DNA of 64,000 nucleotides from Sulfurimonas hongkongensis (GTDB lineage Bacteria > Campylobacterota > Campylobacteria > Campylobacterales > Sulfurimonadaceae): positions 1 through 64,000 of the forward strand of contig NZ_AUPZ01000017.1 of assembly GCF_000445475.1 (NCBI RefSeq), written 5' to 3'. Below the pieces are notes generated by a model, which was not told the origin of the DNA, searched no databases, and saw only the letters and a list, made by a program, of their open reading frames with translations. Numbering within the stretch: position 1 is the first letter of the stretch; each line of letters opens with the position of its first letter. This document shows positions 46,388 through 57,602 of the stretch, piece after piece. Both the position numbers and the translations under genes were made by a program.

Positions 46388-47672
46388 CTGCTATCTCTTT
46401 AAAAACTCTTTTGCTCGCTTTAATAGCATCCTCAATCATCTCATCAGTGATGGCAGTTGAGATAAATCCTGTCTCAAAGAGTGAACATGCAAAGTAGTAA
46501 CCCTCCTTTAGCATCTTAGAATGAAATGTAGCAAAAAGATTAGCATCAGAGTTGCTAGCATCTGCAAAATTTTTAACTGGTTTATCATTAAAGAAAAAGC
46601 CAAACATACTTCCTCTTGTATCTATTTGCATCTCTATACCAAATTCTGCTGCCGCTGCTTTCATACCCTTGACAAGTCTTATTCCTCTTGCATTTAGAGT
46701 ATTCATAACAGCTGCATTTTTCTTTAGTTTGCCAAGAGCTGCCAAACCTGCTGCCATAGCAACTGGGTTTCCACTTAGTGTCCCTGCTTGATAGACTGGA
46801 CCATCAGGGCTTAGTTTTGCCATAATCTCTGCTCTTGCTCCAAAAGCACCAACTGGCATACCGCCACCGATGACTTTACCAAGAGTTAAGATATCTGGTT
46901 TTACTCCTGTGATGGACTCTGCACCATTTATAGATGCACGAAAACCACTCATAACTTCATCGTAAATAAGCAGAGTGCCATTTGCATCGCAAAGCTCTCT
47001 TAGTTGGATCAAAAACTCTTTATCGGCAGGGACAAGTCCCATATTTCCAGCTATTGGTTCTATGATAACACAAGCTATATCGCTTGAATCAGCAAAGCAT
47101 TTCTCAACGCTTTTTATATCGTTGTAAGTAGCTAAGAGTGTATGTTTTGTAAAGTCTGCTGGAACTCCTGGGCTACTTGGGTTTCCAAAAGTAGCAGCTC
47201 CACTTCCAGCTTGAACTAGAAGTGAATCGCTATGTCCGTGGTAACAGCCTGTAAATTTTACAATATCATCACGACCAGTATATCCACGAGCCAAACGAAT
47301 AGCACTCATAACAGCCTCAGTTCCACTACTTACAAATCTCACCTTATCTATAGAGTCAAACATAGAAACTACAAGTTCTGCCAAATCTGTCTCAGCCTCA
47401 GTTGGAGCACCAAAACTTAGACCATTTCTTACAGCCTCTATAACAGCTTCTTCTATACTTTCATCTCTATGACCAAATAGCAAAGGACCCCAACTTTGAA
47501 CAAAGTCAATATATCTATTTTTATCTATATCAACTAAGTAAGCGCCCTCGCCTTTTGTGATAAAAAGAGGTGTGCCCCCAACGCTTGAAAATGCTCTAAC
47601 TGGCGAATTCACTCCACCAGGAATAAGACCTTGTGCTTTTTTGAAAGCTTCTGATGATGCTTGTGTACCCAT
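46377..47672 (-). CDS. hemL: Glutamate-1-semialdehyde 2,1-aminomutase
   Basis: PLP enzyme (431 aa) that makes 5-aminolevulinate in the C5 heme pathway. The motifs are [12 protein letters not shown] near the start, [37 protein letters not shown], the Asp-containing [12 protein letters not shown], and the PLP lysine K266 in [17 protein letters not shown]. The length matches the family. It heads the operon with the atpZ-like and membrane genes. Confidence 0.97.
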   Translation of the reverse strand: MGTQASSEAFKKAQGLIPGGVNSPVRAFSSVGGTPLFITKGEGAYLVDIDKNRYIDFVQSWGPLLFGHRDESIEEAVIEAVRNGLSFGAPTEAETDLAELVVSMFDSIDKVRFVSSGTEAVMSAIRLARGYTGRDDIVKFTGCYHGHSDSLLVQAGSGAATFGNPSSPGVPADFTKHTLLATYNDIKSVEKCFADSSDIACVIIEPIAGNMGLVPADKEFLIQLRELCDANGTLLIYDEVMSGFRASINGAESITGVKPDILTLGKVIGGGMPVGAFGARAEIMAKLSPDGPVYQAGTLSGNPVAMAAGLAALGKLKKNAAVMNTLNARGIRLVKGMKAAAAEFGIEMQIDTRGSMFGFFFNDKPVKNFADASNSDANLFATFHSKMLKEGYYFACSLFETGFISTAITDEMIEDAIKASKRVFKEIADAR

Positions 47673-47780
47673 TTAAAAACCTTTGTTAAATTTTCGCTAT
47701 TATAACCAAACTAAAACTAAGTAGTATTAACTCATATTACTTTAGTTATAATCTTAAAATTTTAAAATAAATGGACTAAT

Positions 47781-48686
47781 TTGAATAGATCTTCTTTTGC
47801 TCTCTTTGTAGCCTTGCTTATCCATCTACTACTCCTGCTTATATTTTGGTTTCTTGGAACTATACTTAGTGATGTTAAAAAACCACAGCAAAAAGATGAA
47901 GAAAAAAAGATAAAGATCTCTTTAAAAGAGATGCCAAAGAGAGAAAAAGAGATAGGTGAAGTTGAGAAAAAGGTAGAACCTGAACCTATGAAAGCTCCAC
48001 CTATGCCAAAAGGCTCGCAACTCAAAGAGATAGTAAAGCCGCCAGTAAAATATGAACCAAAAAAACCACATACAGAGCCAAAACTTAACCCGCCACCAAA
48101 GCCAAAGGTTAAACCAAAGCCCCAGCCTAAACCTCAACCAAAAATAGAGCCACTGCCACCAACCAAGCCTTACATCCCTCTTCTAGCAAAAGAAGATAAA
48201 AACACTACAAAAGAACCAGAAAAAAAAGAGATTAAAAAACCAGAAGATCCACTCTATGCTTTGCTCGCACAAGACAAGTCATCAAAAGAGGCTAAGGTAG
48301 AGGAGAAAAAGACATATAGAGGAAGTAGTATCAACCAAAACATAAAAGAGCTTTATGGAGATGAGTTTGGTAAGTTAAGTGAAGGTCAACAAAAATATAT
48401 ACTAGATAACCAAGAGATAATGCGAAGAATAACACAGCAGGTTCTCACAAGAGTTGCTAGTGTTAATCTCTCAAGAGATTTAAATGTAAACAGAGTAAAT
48501 GTGATAGAGTTTTATCTGCACCCAAATGGAGATATGAGCGACTTTAGATTTCTAAAAAAGAGTGGATTTTATGTACTAGATGACACTACAAAAGAGACTA
48601 TAGAGTACGCTTATGCTCGTTACCCCAGACCAAAGGAGAAGATACTTATAAGGTACAATGTATTTTATAATTTAGCAGGATATTGA
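47781..48686 (+). CDS. TonB-family energy transducer
   Basis: 301 residues. One N-terminal membrane helix (about 8-28, FVALLIHLLLLLIFWFLGTI) is followed by a long Pro/Lys/Glu stretch (about 35-165, KPKPQPKPQPKIEPLPPTKP) that can span the periplasm. The C-terminal domain (about 195-301) is TonB/TolA-like (VNRVNVIEFYLHPNGDMSDF, TTKETIEYAYARYPRP). The start is TTG with GGA 6 nt upstream. No ExbB/ExbD genes are adjacent, but an RND efflux operon follows 29 nt downstream. Confidence 0.8.
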   Translation: MNRSSFALFVALLIHLLLLLIFWFLGTILSDVKKPQQKDEEKKIKISLKEMPKREKEIGEVEKKVEPEPMKAPPMPKGSQLKEIVKPPVKYEPKKPHTEPKLNPPPKPKVKPKPQPKPQPKIEPLPPTKPYIPLLAKEDKNTTKEPEKKEIKKPEDPLYALLAQDKSSKEAKVEEKKTYRGSSINQNIKELYGDEFGKLSEGQQKYILDNQEIMRRITQQVLTRVASVNLSRDLNVNRVNVIEFYLHPNGDMSDFRFLKKSGFYVLDDTTKETIEYAYARYPRPKEKILIRYNVFYNLAGY

Positions 48687-48715
48687 TACAATAACACACT
48701 AATAAAAGGTAATAC

Positions 48716-49879
48716 ATGAAAACAAAGACCATAGGCGTTATTTTACTCCCAGCTCTACTCTTCTTTAGTGCATGTTCTGAAGAAAAACCAACAAAAGTTC
48801 CAAAAAAAATCCCATCACTTAGCGTAAATACTATTACAGTAAAAAGAGAGGCTATTCCTATTTGGAGAGACTATACAGGCACAACAAAAGCCTCTTCAGA
48901 ACAAGAGATTCGTGCTAGAGTTGCTGGAGTGTTAAAAGAGATCTACTTCAAAGATGGACAGAGTGTTACAAAGGGTCAAAAACTTTTTTTAATAGAACAA
49001 GATCTATATAGAGCTACTTTAGATGCGGCTATAGCTAAAAAACAACAAGATGAAGCTTCATTAAAGTTAGCAGATGCTGATGTTGCAAGATATGCACCGC
49101 TTGTAAAAGAAGGACTTGCTCCTCGTGCTACTCTTGAGCAGTACCAAGCACAACAAGCTGGACTAAAAGCTATCATTGCTGGGGATATTGCTGAGATAAA
49201 AAAAGCAGAACTAGAGCTTAGCTATACAACTGTCTTAGCCCCCATCAGTGGCCAAGTAAGTTCTAGAAGAGTGGATGTTGGAAACCTTGTAGGTCAAGGT
49301 GAGGCTACGCTTTTGACAACTATTATGAGTGTTGACCCTATTTACGCCTACTTCTCTCCATCTCAAAATGATGTAAGAATGTTTGAGAAGTATAGCAAAA
49401 AGGAAAAACCTGATGCTTTTATAGAGATCAAAGGTGAACATGACACTGTAAGGCTTGATGGCTTTATAGATTTCTCAAATAACGAGGTGGATTCACAAAC
49501 TTCTACTATAACTATGAGAGCGACCATTTCAAACAAAGATGCAAAGGTTTTACCCGGTACCTTTGTATATGTAAATCTCTTTATAACTGATGAATATAAA
49601 TTTTTAATGATTCCACCTGAGGTTATATTTGCTGATCAGCTTGGAAGTTATATCTACGTAGTTGACAGTGATAACAGAGCTAAAAGAGTAAACATAAAAA
49701 CAGGATACTCATCAAAGTACTATGTAGATGTAGCGAGTGGATTAAAAGATGGAGATAGAGTTATAGTCTCTGCTCTTGTGAAGATAAGGGACTCTATGAA
49801 AGTAGACCCAAAAGACGTTACAGACAGACAGGGGATAAAGGCTGTTTTAAAGAAAAATAGACTTATCCCAAAAGAGTAG
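48716..49879 (+). CDS. RND efflux periplasmic adaptor (AcrA/CmeA-like)
   Basis: 387 residues. The lipoprotein signal LFFSACSEE (Cys20) anchors it in the inner membrane. The lipoyl half IRARVAGVLKEIYFKDGQSV, a helical hairpin (about 100-165, ending in YTTVLAPISGQVSSRRVDVG) and a beta-barrel domain (TITMRATISNKDAKVLPGTF) follow in the family order. It links the RND pump to its TolC. It is 4 nt before the pump gene. Confidence 0.93.
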   Translation: MKTKTIGVILLPALLFFSACSEEKPTKVPKKIPSLSVNTITVKREAIPIWRDYTGTTKASSEQEIRARVAGVLKEIYFKDGQSVTKGQKLFLIEQDLYRATLDAAIAKKQQDEASLKLADADVARYAPLVKEGLAPRATLEQYQAQQAGLKAIIAGDIAEIKKAELELSYTTVLAPISGQVSSRRVDVGNLVGQGEATLLTTIMSVDPIYAYFSPSQNDVRMFEKYSKKEKPDAFIEIKGEHDTVRLDGFIDFSNNEVDSQTSTITMRATISNKDAKVLPGTFVYVNLFITDEYKFLMIPPEVIFADQLGSYIYVVDSDNRAKRVNIKTGYSSKYYVDVASGLKDGDRVIVSALVKIRDSMKVDPKDVTDRQGIKAVLKKNRLIPKE

Positions 49880-49883
49880 CTAA

Positions 49884-52800
49884 ATGTTTAGTGTAACTTT
49901 TATAAAAAGACCTATACTAGCCATTGTAATCTCTCTCATAATTATAGTAGCTGGGTTTGTCTCTATGTTAGTTTTACCTATCTCTGAGTACCCTGATGTA
50001 GCTCCTCCTACAGTTAGCGTAAGTGCTACTTATACAGGTGCAAATGCCTTTGTTGTTGAAGATAGTGTAACTCGTGTATTAGAAGATAAGTTAAATGGCA
50101 TCAAAGGTGTTATCTACATAGAATCATCTTCTACTTCTAGCGGGACTTCAAATATAAATGTCTACTTTGAACCAGGTTATGACATAGATATAGGTGCAGT
50201 TGATGTTCAAAATAAAATATCTACAGCAAATGCTCTTCTGCCTCCAGAGGTAACACAGCAAGGTGTTATAGTAGATAAAAGAAGCCCATCACTAGTCTGC
50301 CTCATAGCGATAAACGGAGATGAAAAGTATGATGATAAATTTTTAAGTAACTTTGTAAATATAAATATTTTAGATGAGATAAAAAGGGTCTCTGGTGTTG
50401 GGCAAGCTCAAAATTTAGGTGAGAAAAAGTATGCAATTAGAGTTTGGTTAAACCCAGATAAGCTAAAATCATTAAACATGACTCCCATGGAAGCCATAAG
50501 TGCAATAAAAGCACAAAATAAACAAGCATCTCTTGGAAAAATTGGAGGAAATCCATCTTATGATGGACAAAAACAAGAGTTTATACTTACAACTAAGGGC
50601 AGGCTTAGCGAGGTTAAAGAGTTTGAGGACATAGTTATCAAGCACAAAGAGGATGGCTCTTTGATTCGCCTAAGTGATGTCTCAAACATCTCGCTAGGAA
50701 GTGAGAGTTATGACTGGAATGCTATTAGTGATAGAAAACCAACTGGACTTATCGCAGTCTATCAACTAGGCGAGGCAAATGCTCTTGAGATTCGTAAAAA
50801 CATAGAAGATACAATGCAAAGACTCTCATCTAGGTTTCCTGATGGTGTTACTTACTCAGTCCCGTACGACACAACTAAGTATGTTGCAGTAGCTATTGAT
50901 AATGTTGTAGAAAATCTCTACATGGCGATCTTTTTAGTTATGCTCATCATTTTTATATTTTTAGGTTCATGGCGACCGACAATCATTGCCGCTGCTACCA
51001 TTCCTGTCTCGCTTATCGGTGCCTTTGCCGCAATGCAGTTAGCTGGAGGCTTCTCTATAAACTTTCTAACCCTCTTTGGACTTATACTAGCCATAGGAAT
51101 AGTTGTTGATGATGCAATTTTGGTTGTTGAGAATGTTGAAGTTATTATGAACAAAGAACCGGAACTAACTATGCCTCAGGTTGTTAAAAAATCTATGATA
51201 GAGCTTATTGGTCCTATTATCTCTACAACCTTAGTTTTGGTTGCTGTTTTTATCCCCGTATCCTTGCTACCTGGCATCACTGGAGCCTTATATCAGCAGT
51301 TTGCACTTACTATTGCTTTTGCTGTTTTAGTATCATCCCTAAATGCTCTAACGCTATCTCCTGCCATTAGTGCCATCATCATTAAAAGACAAAAAGAGGG
51401 GGAGAAAAAGTTTATACTCTTTCATAAGTTTGATATATTTTTTAACTATCTAACTAAAAAGTATACACTTCTTATAGGCTATCTTATAAAGATTAGATAT
51501 ATCATGCTTGCTATTATGGTAGGAATTTTTTACTTTACGTACTATCTCTTTAGCACAACTCCTACAGGCTTTGTTCCATCAGAAGACAAAGGTGTTTGTA
51601 TGGTCTCAGTAAACTTAAAACCTGGATCTTCACTATCTCAAAGTAGTATGGTTAGAAAAAAAGTCGAAGATATTATCTACAATATAGATGGAGTTGCAAA
51701 TGTTGTTAGTGTTGAGGGATACAATATCATAACTTCGGCAATGGATAGTTCAGCTATAGCGATGTTTGTCTCTTTAAAAGACTGGGATGAAAGGACTACT
51801 AAAGAGAGTAGTGTTGATGGAATCGTAGAGCTTATAAAGCAAAAGACTGCATCTATTAGTGAGGCAAATATTGCAGCTTTTAATATGCCAGGAATCCCAG
51901 GAGTTGGGAGCGTTGGAGGTTTTGACTTTAGACTCCAAGACTATCTCTCAGGTGATTTAGAAAATTTTCAACACTATGCAAATGAAGTCATAAAAGAAGC
52001 ATTTGGCGATCCTAGAATTGCTTATGCTTTTACAACTTTTGCTACAAACTATCCTATGTATAACATAGATATCAACAGAGAAAAGGCGAATGCACTTGGG
52101 GTAAATATTTCTGACCTCTTTACAACGATGCAAGCCTATTTGGGTTCCATCTATGTAAATGACTTTACAAAGTTTGGTAAGGTTTTTAGAGTCTTTGTTC
52201 AAGCGGATAAAGAGTTTAGAAGTACAAAGGATGATATAGATAAACTCTTTGTAAAAAACAACTCTGACAATATGATACCCCTAAATGCACTTCTAAGCGT
52301 TAAAGAGATTGTAGGTCCTCAAAACCTCTCACACTTCAATATGTACAGGAGCATTCAGATAAACGGATCAGCAGCACCTGGATATAGTTCAGGAGATGCC
52401 ATGGCTGCCATGGATGAGATAGCAAAGAGTGTTTTGCCTGCATCTTATGGCTATGAGTGGGCTGGGATGAGTTATCAAGAGACTCTAGCTGGAAATGCTC
52501 AAATCTATGTTGTTATATTTGTTTTACTTGTTGTATTTTTGGTACTCTCTGCTCAATATGAGAGCTGGATACTCCCTTTGATGATACTCCTCTCAGTTCC
52601 AATGGTTGTTGCTGGTGCAATTGTTGGGCTTCATCTCGTGGATCTTCCACTAAACACCTTTGCACAAGTCGGACTCGTCCTACTCGTAGCCCTTGCTGCA
52701 AAAAATGCCATCCTAATAGTAGAGTTTGCAAAAGAGCAAAGAGAGAGTGGAGTTAGCATAGTTGAGTCTGCCATCAAGGGTGGTTCACTTCGTTTTCGTG

Positions 52801-53030
52801 CAATTATGATGACAATACTCTCTTTTATGTTTGGTATCATTCCTTTAGCTTTTGCTACTGGAGCTGGTTCCATCACTCAAGTCTCCATAGGAATTGTGCT
52901 TATGTTTGGAATGATAACTGCAACTTTTATATCTACGCTCTTTGTGCCAGTTTTGTATGTACTCTTAGAATCTATGAGAGAGAAATTTATAAGCGTTGAA
53001 GATGAGATAAAAAGAAGGGAGTCTATATGA
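49884..53030 (+). CDS. RND multidrug efflux pump (AcrB/CmeB family, HAE1)
   Basis: 1048 residues, twelve predicted membrane helices and two large periplasmic loops. The HAE1 features are present: the first helix with [20 protein letters not shown], the loop start [20 protein letters not shown], helix 4 with [20 protein letters not shown] carrying the two proton-relay Asp, and helix 10 with [20 protein letters not shown] carrying the relay Lys. It exports hydrophobic compounds with proton energy. It overlaps the TolC gene by 4 nt. Confidence 0.95.
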   Translation: MFSVTFIKRPILAIVISLIIIVAGFVSMLVLPISEYPDVAPPTVSVSATYTGANAFVVEDSVTRVLEDKLNGIKGVIYIESSSTSSGTSNINVYFEPGYDIDIGAVDVQNKISTANALLPPEVTQQGVIVDKRSPSLVCLIAINGDEKYDDKFLSNFVNINILDEIKRVSGVGQAQNLGEKKYAIRVWLNPDKLKSLNMTPMEAISAIKAQNKQASLGKIGGNPSYDGQKQEFILTTKGRLSEVKEFEDIVIKHKEDGSLIRLSDVSNISLGSESYDWNAISDRKPTGLIAVYQLGEANALEIRKNIEDTMQRLSSRFPDGVTYSVPYDTTKYVAVAIDNVVENLYMAIFLVMLIIFIFLGSWRPTIIAAATIPVSLIGAFAAMQLAGGFSINFLTLFGLILAIGIVVDDAILVVENVEVIMNKEPELTMPQVVKKSMIELIGPIISTTLVLVAVFIPVSLLPGITGALYQQFALTIAFAVLVSSLNALTLSPAISAIIIKRQKEGEKKFILFHKFDIFFNYLTKKYTLLIGYLIKIRYIMLAIMVGIFYFTYYLFSTTPTGFVPSEDKGVCMVSVNLKPGSSLSQSSMVRKKVEDIIYNIDGVANVVSVEGYNIITSAMDSSAIAMFVSLKDWDERTTKESSVDGIVELIKQKTASISEANIAAFNMPGIPGVGSVGGFDFRLQDYLSGDLENFQHYANEVIKEAFGDPRIAYAFTTFATNYPMYNIDINREKANALGVNISDLFTTMQAYLGSIYVNDFTKFGKVFRVFVQADKEFRSTKDDIDKLFVKNNSDNMIPLNALLSVKEIVGPQNLSHFNMYRSIQINGSAAPGYSSGDAMAAMDEIAKSVLPASYGYEWAGMSYQETLAGNAQIYVVIFVLLVVFLVLSAQYESWILPLMILLSVPMVVAGAIVGLHLVDLPLNTFAQVGLVLLVALAAKNAILIVEFAKEQRESGVSIVESAIKGGSLRFRAIMMTILSFMFGIIPLAFATGAGSITQVSIGIVLMFGMITATFISTLFVPVLYVLLESMREKFISVEDEIKRRESI

Positions 53031-54316
53031 TGCTAAGATTGTTAAGTATACTTTTACTAACTCTAAGCTTAAATGCAAAAGATATCTACACTATCGATGA
53101 GTTAATCATCAAAGCGCTAGAGAACTCACCAGACTTAAAGATAAGTGCAGATGACTACAAAGCATCTCTTAGTCGTTATGACAAAGGTTTTGCATCTTAT
53201 TTGCCAAAGGTGGATTTGAGTCTAAGTGCAGCAGAGATGGGTATGAGTGATATACCAACAAACAAAGACAGCATGGTAGATGACACTCTGCTTTTGGGGC
53301 AACTAACACTCAAACAAATCATATATGACTTTGGAAAAACTGGTGGAAGTGTTGATAGTTTAAAGTATGATTCTGATGCATACCTAAACGCAAATGAGCA
53401 AAAAATCTCAGATAAAAAAAGAGATGTAAAGAGTGCTTACTATAATGTTCTTCAAGCTATAGCTCTCATAGATGTAAATAGAGAAAATGTAAAATTAAAT
53501 GAAGCCCAACTATACCGTGCACAAAAGTATTTTGAATCTGGTATCAAAACAAAGATAGATGTCTCAGATGCAAAGGTCGAGCTTATAAAATCAAAACTAG
53601 ACTTAAAAAAGAGTCTCTATGACTTAGAGTTGGCTTATGCGTCTTTAGATGAAGTTGTTGGTTTTATGGGGAATTCTACCAACTATGAAGTCTATTCTAA
53701 AGCGCTTAATTTTGAAAACATCTTAGACTTACTCGCTGGCTATGCTCTAAATTTGCAAGACTCTATTGATTTTGCTTATAAAAATAGGTTTGAGATAAAG
53801 AAAAATTTATCTGATATAAAGTCCGCAGAAGCACAAAATATAGTTGCAGAGTCTGGATTTTTTCCCGTGCTTTATCTTGGAGCTAACTATACTAAGCAAA
53901 AAGCAGATAAGTTTGAAGATACAATGCCAAAAGATCAATACAAAATAGCTCTAAATTTAGACTACAATATCTATGAAGGTGGAGCAAGTACGGCATTTAA
54001 AGAAGAAAAGAGGATAGAGTTAAATATGGCCAACTCAAAGTTAAACAACTCTAAGCTTTTTATAAAAAAACAGACCACACAAGCATATATAAACCTTAAC
54101 AAAACAAGAGACTCAGTAACACTATCACAAAGTCTTTTAGAAGTCTCTAGCGAGAAATTTGAACAAGCTCAAAAGAGATATGAGTATGGTTTATCAGACT
54201 TTATAGAGCTTCAACAAGCAAGACAAGGTTACATAGATGCTAAGTCAAACCTAGTGGTATCCTTTTATGAATATTATGATGCAATAGCACTGCTTGATAA
54301 TGCTATAGGGAAGTAG
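53027..54316 (+). CDS. TolC-family outer-membrane efflux protein
   Basis: 429 residues. A signal peptide (1-17) is followed by two TolC-type halves, each with long helices. The second half has [20 protein letters not shown] and [20 protein letters not shown]. It is the usual length and, unlike the secretion-operon TolC at 28247, has no SPOR extension. It is the third gene of the RND tripartite operon. Confidence 0.92.
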   Translation: MMLRLLSILLLTLSLNAKDIYTIDELIIKALENSPDLKISADDYKASLSRYDKGFASYLPKVDLSLSAAEMGMSDIPTNKDSMVDDTLLLGQLTLKQIIYDFGKTGGSVDSLKYDSDAYLNANEQKISDKKRDVKSAYYNVLQAIALIDVNRENVKLNEAQLYRAQKYFESGIKTKIDVSDAKVELIKSKLDLKKSLYDLELAYASLDEVVGFMGNSTNYEVYSKALNFENILDLLAGYALNLQDSIDFAYKNRFEIKKNLSDIKSAEAQNIVAESGFFPVLYLGANYTKQKADKFEDTMPKDQYKIALNLDYNIYEGGASTAFKEEKRIELNMANSKLNNSKLFIKKQTTQAYINLNKTRDSVTLSQSLLEVSSEKFEQAQKRYEYGLSDFIELQQARQGYIDAKSNLVVSFYEYYDAIALLDNAIGK

Positions 54317-54322
54317 AGAAGT

Positions 54323-55702
54323 ATGAGATTAGCTCTTGTTTTAATTTTAGGACTTGTTATTTGGTTTAGCCCTACACCTATTGGACTTGAGCCAAAAGCG
54401 TGGCATCTTTTTGCTATATTTATAAGTTCTATTTTCGCAGTAATCATAAAAGCGATGCCAATTTTCACCTCGTCTATACTCGCTCTTAGTGCGGCAGTTT
54501 TAACTAAAACTATGACAATCAAGCAGGCTTATAGTGGCTTTTCAGAGGCTTTTATCTTGCTCATTATTGTTGCCTTTTTAATCGCAAGAGGCATCATAAA
54601 ATCAGGCCTTGGAAAACGTATAGCCTTTTTAATTATAAAACGCTTTGGCAAATCTAGCTTAGGACTAGCCTACTCTGTTATTGCAGCAGATATGTTTATA
54701 GCTCCTGCCTTTCCAAGTAATACTGCTCGCTCAGGAGTACTCTACCCTATAGTTCACTCTCTCTCATCCGATAGTGGCTCGAAAGTAACTGATGGAACTC
54801 GAAAAAAATTGGGCTCATTTTTGATGATGTGTTCAATGGCAGGACTTACCATCTCTTCAACCCTGTGGCTAACTGCCATGGCAGCAAATCCAGCAGGCGC
54901 ACAAATGGCTCGTGAGTTTGGGATTGATGTGACTTATGGTTCTTGGGCACTAGGAGCTTCACTACCTGTGGTTGTACTTTTTTTTCTTGTTCCTTGGGTT
55001 ATTTATAAAATCTATCCACCAGAGATAAAAGAGACACCAGAAGCTCCAAAGTTAGCAGATGAAGCACTAAAAACCATGGGCAAAGTTAGCAGAAACGAGT
55101 GGATTATGATGGCTGTTTTTATTGGTATGATATCTTTATGGGTAGTCTCGGCTAGTTATAACATTGACAAAACTGCGGTTGCTTTTTTAGGGCTTGGTAT
55201 TTTGATGCTAACAAATATACTAAGCGTTGATGATATGAGAAGTGAAGGGAATGCACTACTAACGTTAGTTTGGTTTGCAATTCTTTATGCTATGAGTGTT
55301 GACCTTGAGGCACTTGGGTTTATTGGGTGGATTGGCGTTCATGTCTCAGAGTTAGTAGAGGGTTATAGTTGGGGCATTGTTTATCTTATCCTCACCCTTA
55401 TCTATGTCCTCATTCACTACTTTTTTGTCTCACAAACCGCTCAAATGCTAGCTCTTTTTTCTCTGTTTCTAGGTGTTGGTATCAGTGCTGGAGTTCCCGC
55501 GCAACTTATGGCTATGATGCTTTTGTTTGCTACAAATTTTAACGCCATCATAACACCACAAGGCTCATCAGCGAATGTTATATATGCAGGAAGTGGTTAC
55601 TTAAGAGCAAAAGAGATTTACAAGGTCGGTGGAATTATAACGCTTCTAAATACCTTTGTCTTTCTAACTCTTGGTACAGCTTGGTTGCTCTTGGTCACAT
55701 AG
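54323..55702 (+). CDS. Divalent anion/sodium symporter family (DASS, SLC13) permease
   Basis: 459 residues with about eleven to twelve membrane segments. The DASS signatures are IAPAFPSNTARSGVLYPIVH in the first half and FATNFNAIITPQGSSANVIY in the second. The family moves dicarboxylates, sulfate or related anions; the substrate here is not evident. It starts 7 nt after the TolC gene and touches the porin gene, so it may be part of the same transcript as the RND pump. Confidence 0.9.
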   Translation: MRLALVLILGLVIWFSPTPIGLEPKAWHLFAIFISSIFAVIIKAMPIFTSSILALSAAVLTKTMTIKQAYSGFSEAFILLIIVAFLIARGIIKSGLGKRIAFLIIKRFGKSSLGLAYSVIAADMFIAPAFPSNTARSGVLYPIVHSLSSDSGSKVTDGTRKKLGSFLMMCSMAGLTISSTLWLTAMAANPAGAQMAREFGIDVTYGSWALGASLPVVVLFFLVPWVIYKIYPPEIKETPEAPKLADEALKTMGKVSRNEWIMMAVFIGMISLWVVSASYNIDKTAVAFLGLGILMLTNILSVDDMRSEGNALLTLVWFAILYAMSVDLEALGFIGWIGVHVSELVEGYSWGIVYLILTLIYVLIHYFFVSQTAQMLALFSLFLGVGISAGVPAQLMAMMLLFATNFNAIITPQGSSANVIYAGSGYLRAKEIYKVGGIITLLNTFVFLTLGTAWLLLVT

Positions 55703-56872
55703 ATGAAAAAGCTTTTACCTCTAGTTTTTTTAAGTCTATCTCTTAGTGCTGAGCCAACCCTTCAAAAAGCTTTTACAGATGGAGATATTAATGCAGAGAT
55801 ACAACTCTTTTACTACAACATAGACAAAAAAAATGGCTCTAATGCTTACGCTACCTCTACTGGTGGATATCTAAAATACTCAACTGATACTAAAAATCCT
55901 TTTTTTGCGTCTATTAGATTCCACACCTCAAACCCTACTTTTGACTCAACAAACAGAGAAAAAACTGCTCTTTTTAAAAAAGATGGCACTGCATTAACAG
56001 CAATAAGTGAGTCATTTTTAGCCTATAGAACCAAAAGCAGAATCTTAAAGGTTGGTAACTTTATGCTAAACACTCCCATGATGAATGATGATACTACAAG
56101 AATAGTTCCGTGGTCATACAGGGGTTTTGCATATACCGGCGAGAGTATCAAAAACTTAAAAGTTCAACTCTACTATATTGATGCTATCCGCTCTAATACG
56201 ACAGATGAGTACAAAAAACAGAGTGCAAGTGGTGAGTTTGATAGCATCACAATGTTCTCACTTCACTACAATGGCATCAGTGGCCTTAAAACTGGATTTT
56301 ATTACTACTATTCGCCAAAACTCTACTCTACTTTTGTAGCTCAAGGTGACTACGATATAGCGTTAAATGCAAACACGCTCTTATGTTTTGGTGTACAGTA
56401 TTTTAAGAGTGGTGATGGCGGGAAGTATGCAAAAACAGATGATAAAAATGGTGGAGATAACATAAACTTAGTAGCACTAAGATCTAGCATAGATGCAAAA
56501 AACTACTCGCTCTCTCTAAACTACTCCCAAAACTTTGGACTAAGCGGTGTTGTAGGAGGTTACGGTGGTGCAGCAAAAGTCTATACAACTTCAATGATAG
56601 CAAACGGTAGAGGAAACTATAAACCAGAGACTTGGATGCTAAAAGGCAACTATGATCTAGATCTTGGAAAATATCACAGTGAAGTAGCACTCACACTAAC
56701 AAACACACAAACAAAAGATCAAAGAGGCGATGATTTTAACGCTTACTACCTTCACTTCAAACACTTCTTTACAAAAGAGGCATCCATCTATCTAAGATAT
56801 GAAAGTCTAAAATTCACCTCTAGCAAAAAAGACGCAAACTACTTTAGAGCCATAGCTACTTATAAGTTTTAG
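55703..56872 (+). CDS. OprD-like outer-membrane porin
   Basis: 389 residues with a signal peptide (about 1-16) and beta-barrel strands to the terminal Phe (ANYFRAIATYKF), typical of outer-membrane porins. The pattern VPWSYRGFAYTGESIKNLKV and repeated aromatic strands resemble the OprD/Campylobacterota porin family for small acids. The ATG follows the permease stop without a gap, so translation is likely coupled. Together the two could import one anion across both membranes. Confidence 0.8.
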   Translation: MKKLLPLVFLSLSLSAEPTLQKAFTDGDINAEIQLFYYNIDKKNGSNAYATSTGGYLKYSTDTKNPFFASIRFHTSNPTFDSTNREKTALFKKDGTALTAISESFLAYRTKSRILKVGNFMLNTPMMNDDTTRIVPWSYRGFAYTGESIKNLKVQLYYIDAIRSNTTDEYKKQSASGEFDSITMFSLHYNGISGLKTGFYYYYSPKLYSTFVAQGDYDIALNANTLLCFGVQYFKSGDGGKYAKTDDKNGGDNINLVALRSSIDAKNYSLSLNYSQNFGLSGVVGGYGGAAKVYTTSMIANGRGNYKPETWMLKGNYDLDLGKYHSEVALTLTNTQTKDQRGDDFNAYYLHFKHFFTKEASIYLRYESLKFTSSKKDANYFRAIATYKF

Positions 56873-57163
56873 ATCTTTCATTCTTTTCGCAAATCATTTC
56901 AATCTTAACATTATCATTAAAGTCAGAATAATCTAAAACTATTTCTTCGCTTATTTCTTCTCTAAAGAAGAAATTTAGACTAGTATCACCAATAATTCGC
57001 TCAATCATAGTGTTATATGCACCATCGGCGATAGTTTTACCAAGTGGATTGCCTTTTTTACTTTTCAACTCATAATCTTCACTGCATCTTGAACAAAAAA
57101 ATCTGCAACTGGTTTATTGTTTTTATATTCATCACTTAGAGAAGAGTATAAACTTAAATTCAC
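56856..57163 (-). pseudogene. Remnant of a DpnI-like (Dam-replacing family) restriction endonuclease
   Basis: On the minus strand, NNKPVADFF lies in one frame (GTG start at 57163), and CSRCSEDYELKSKKGN, TIADGAYNTMIERI and LNFFF lie in another. One extra T in the 7-T tract (57095-57101) would join them. The joined protein matches DpnI around its catalytic D53, E64, K66 and the second zinc Cys pair (CNHCSEEFELKSKKG in DpnI). The first zinc pair and the C-terminal winged helix are missing, and the tail overlaps the porin gene end. It is clearly a decayed fragment. DpnI family enzymes cut G(6mA)TC. Confidence 0.8.
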
Positions 57164-57602
57164 TTAATAACCCTCATAACAAACACTCTCTTTCTTAATT
57201 ATCACTATGGTTATTTTTTTACAATTATGAGCCACTTGCCAAGGAAGTGTCCAATTTAATTGAACCCTCTGATTAATTTATAAACTAGATTCCGTGTCAA
57301 GCACGGAATGATGTAGCGAGCGTCATCCTGAACGTGATTCAGGATCCAGTCAAACATGGAATGACGGAGCGAGCGTCATCTGAACTCTAAAGAAACATTT
57401 TTGTATAGCAACAAGCAATTCTCTTGTTTTAATTTAGGATCTATTTTGATAATTGCATTCAATTTTTTAAACAGTTAAAAAAGCAGAAATCAAATTTCTT
57501 ACCTAACATGAATAAAATTATATCTACACTATCAAAGATGTGGCTTAAAACTACAAATCTAGTATTTGCAGTTTTTCTTTTTTTACAAAAAAATTTGTAA
57601 AG
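57164..57602. other. Gene-poor stretch
   Basis: It holds the second copy of the dispersed palindromic element (57261-57345), AT-rich sequence with a weak stem AACAAG / CTTGTT near 57407-57428 followed by T-rich DNA, and a 30-codon ORF without a ribosome site (57508-57600). I see no supported gene. Confidence 0.6.
57261..57345. repeat. Dispersed palindromic element (copy 2)
   Basis: TGAACCCTCTG, TAGATTCCGTGTC, the palindrome ATTCCGTG-5 nt-CACGGAAT (57289-57309), then CGTCATCCTGAA and the palindrome ATCCTGAA-5 nt-TTCAGGAT (57325-57345). It has the same order as copy 1 but lacks the 19/20-bp array. A degraded further piece (GGAATGACGGAGCGAGCGTCATC) follows to about 57381. Confidence 0.85.

Noticed and set aside
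57508-57600. 30-codon ORF with a hydrophobic stretch (MNKIISTLSKMWLKTTN start)
   Set aside because: No Shine-Dalgarno sequence and no recognisable homologue; it lies in AT-rich DNA where such ORFs arise by chance.
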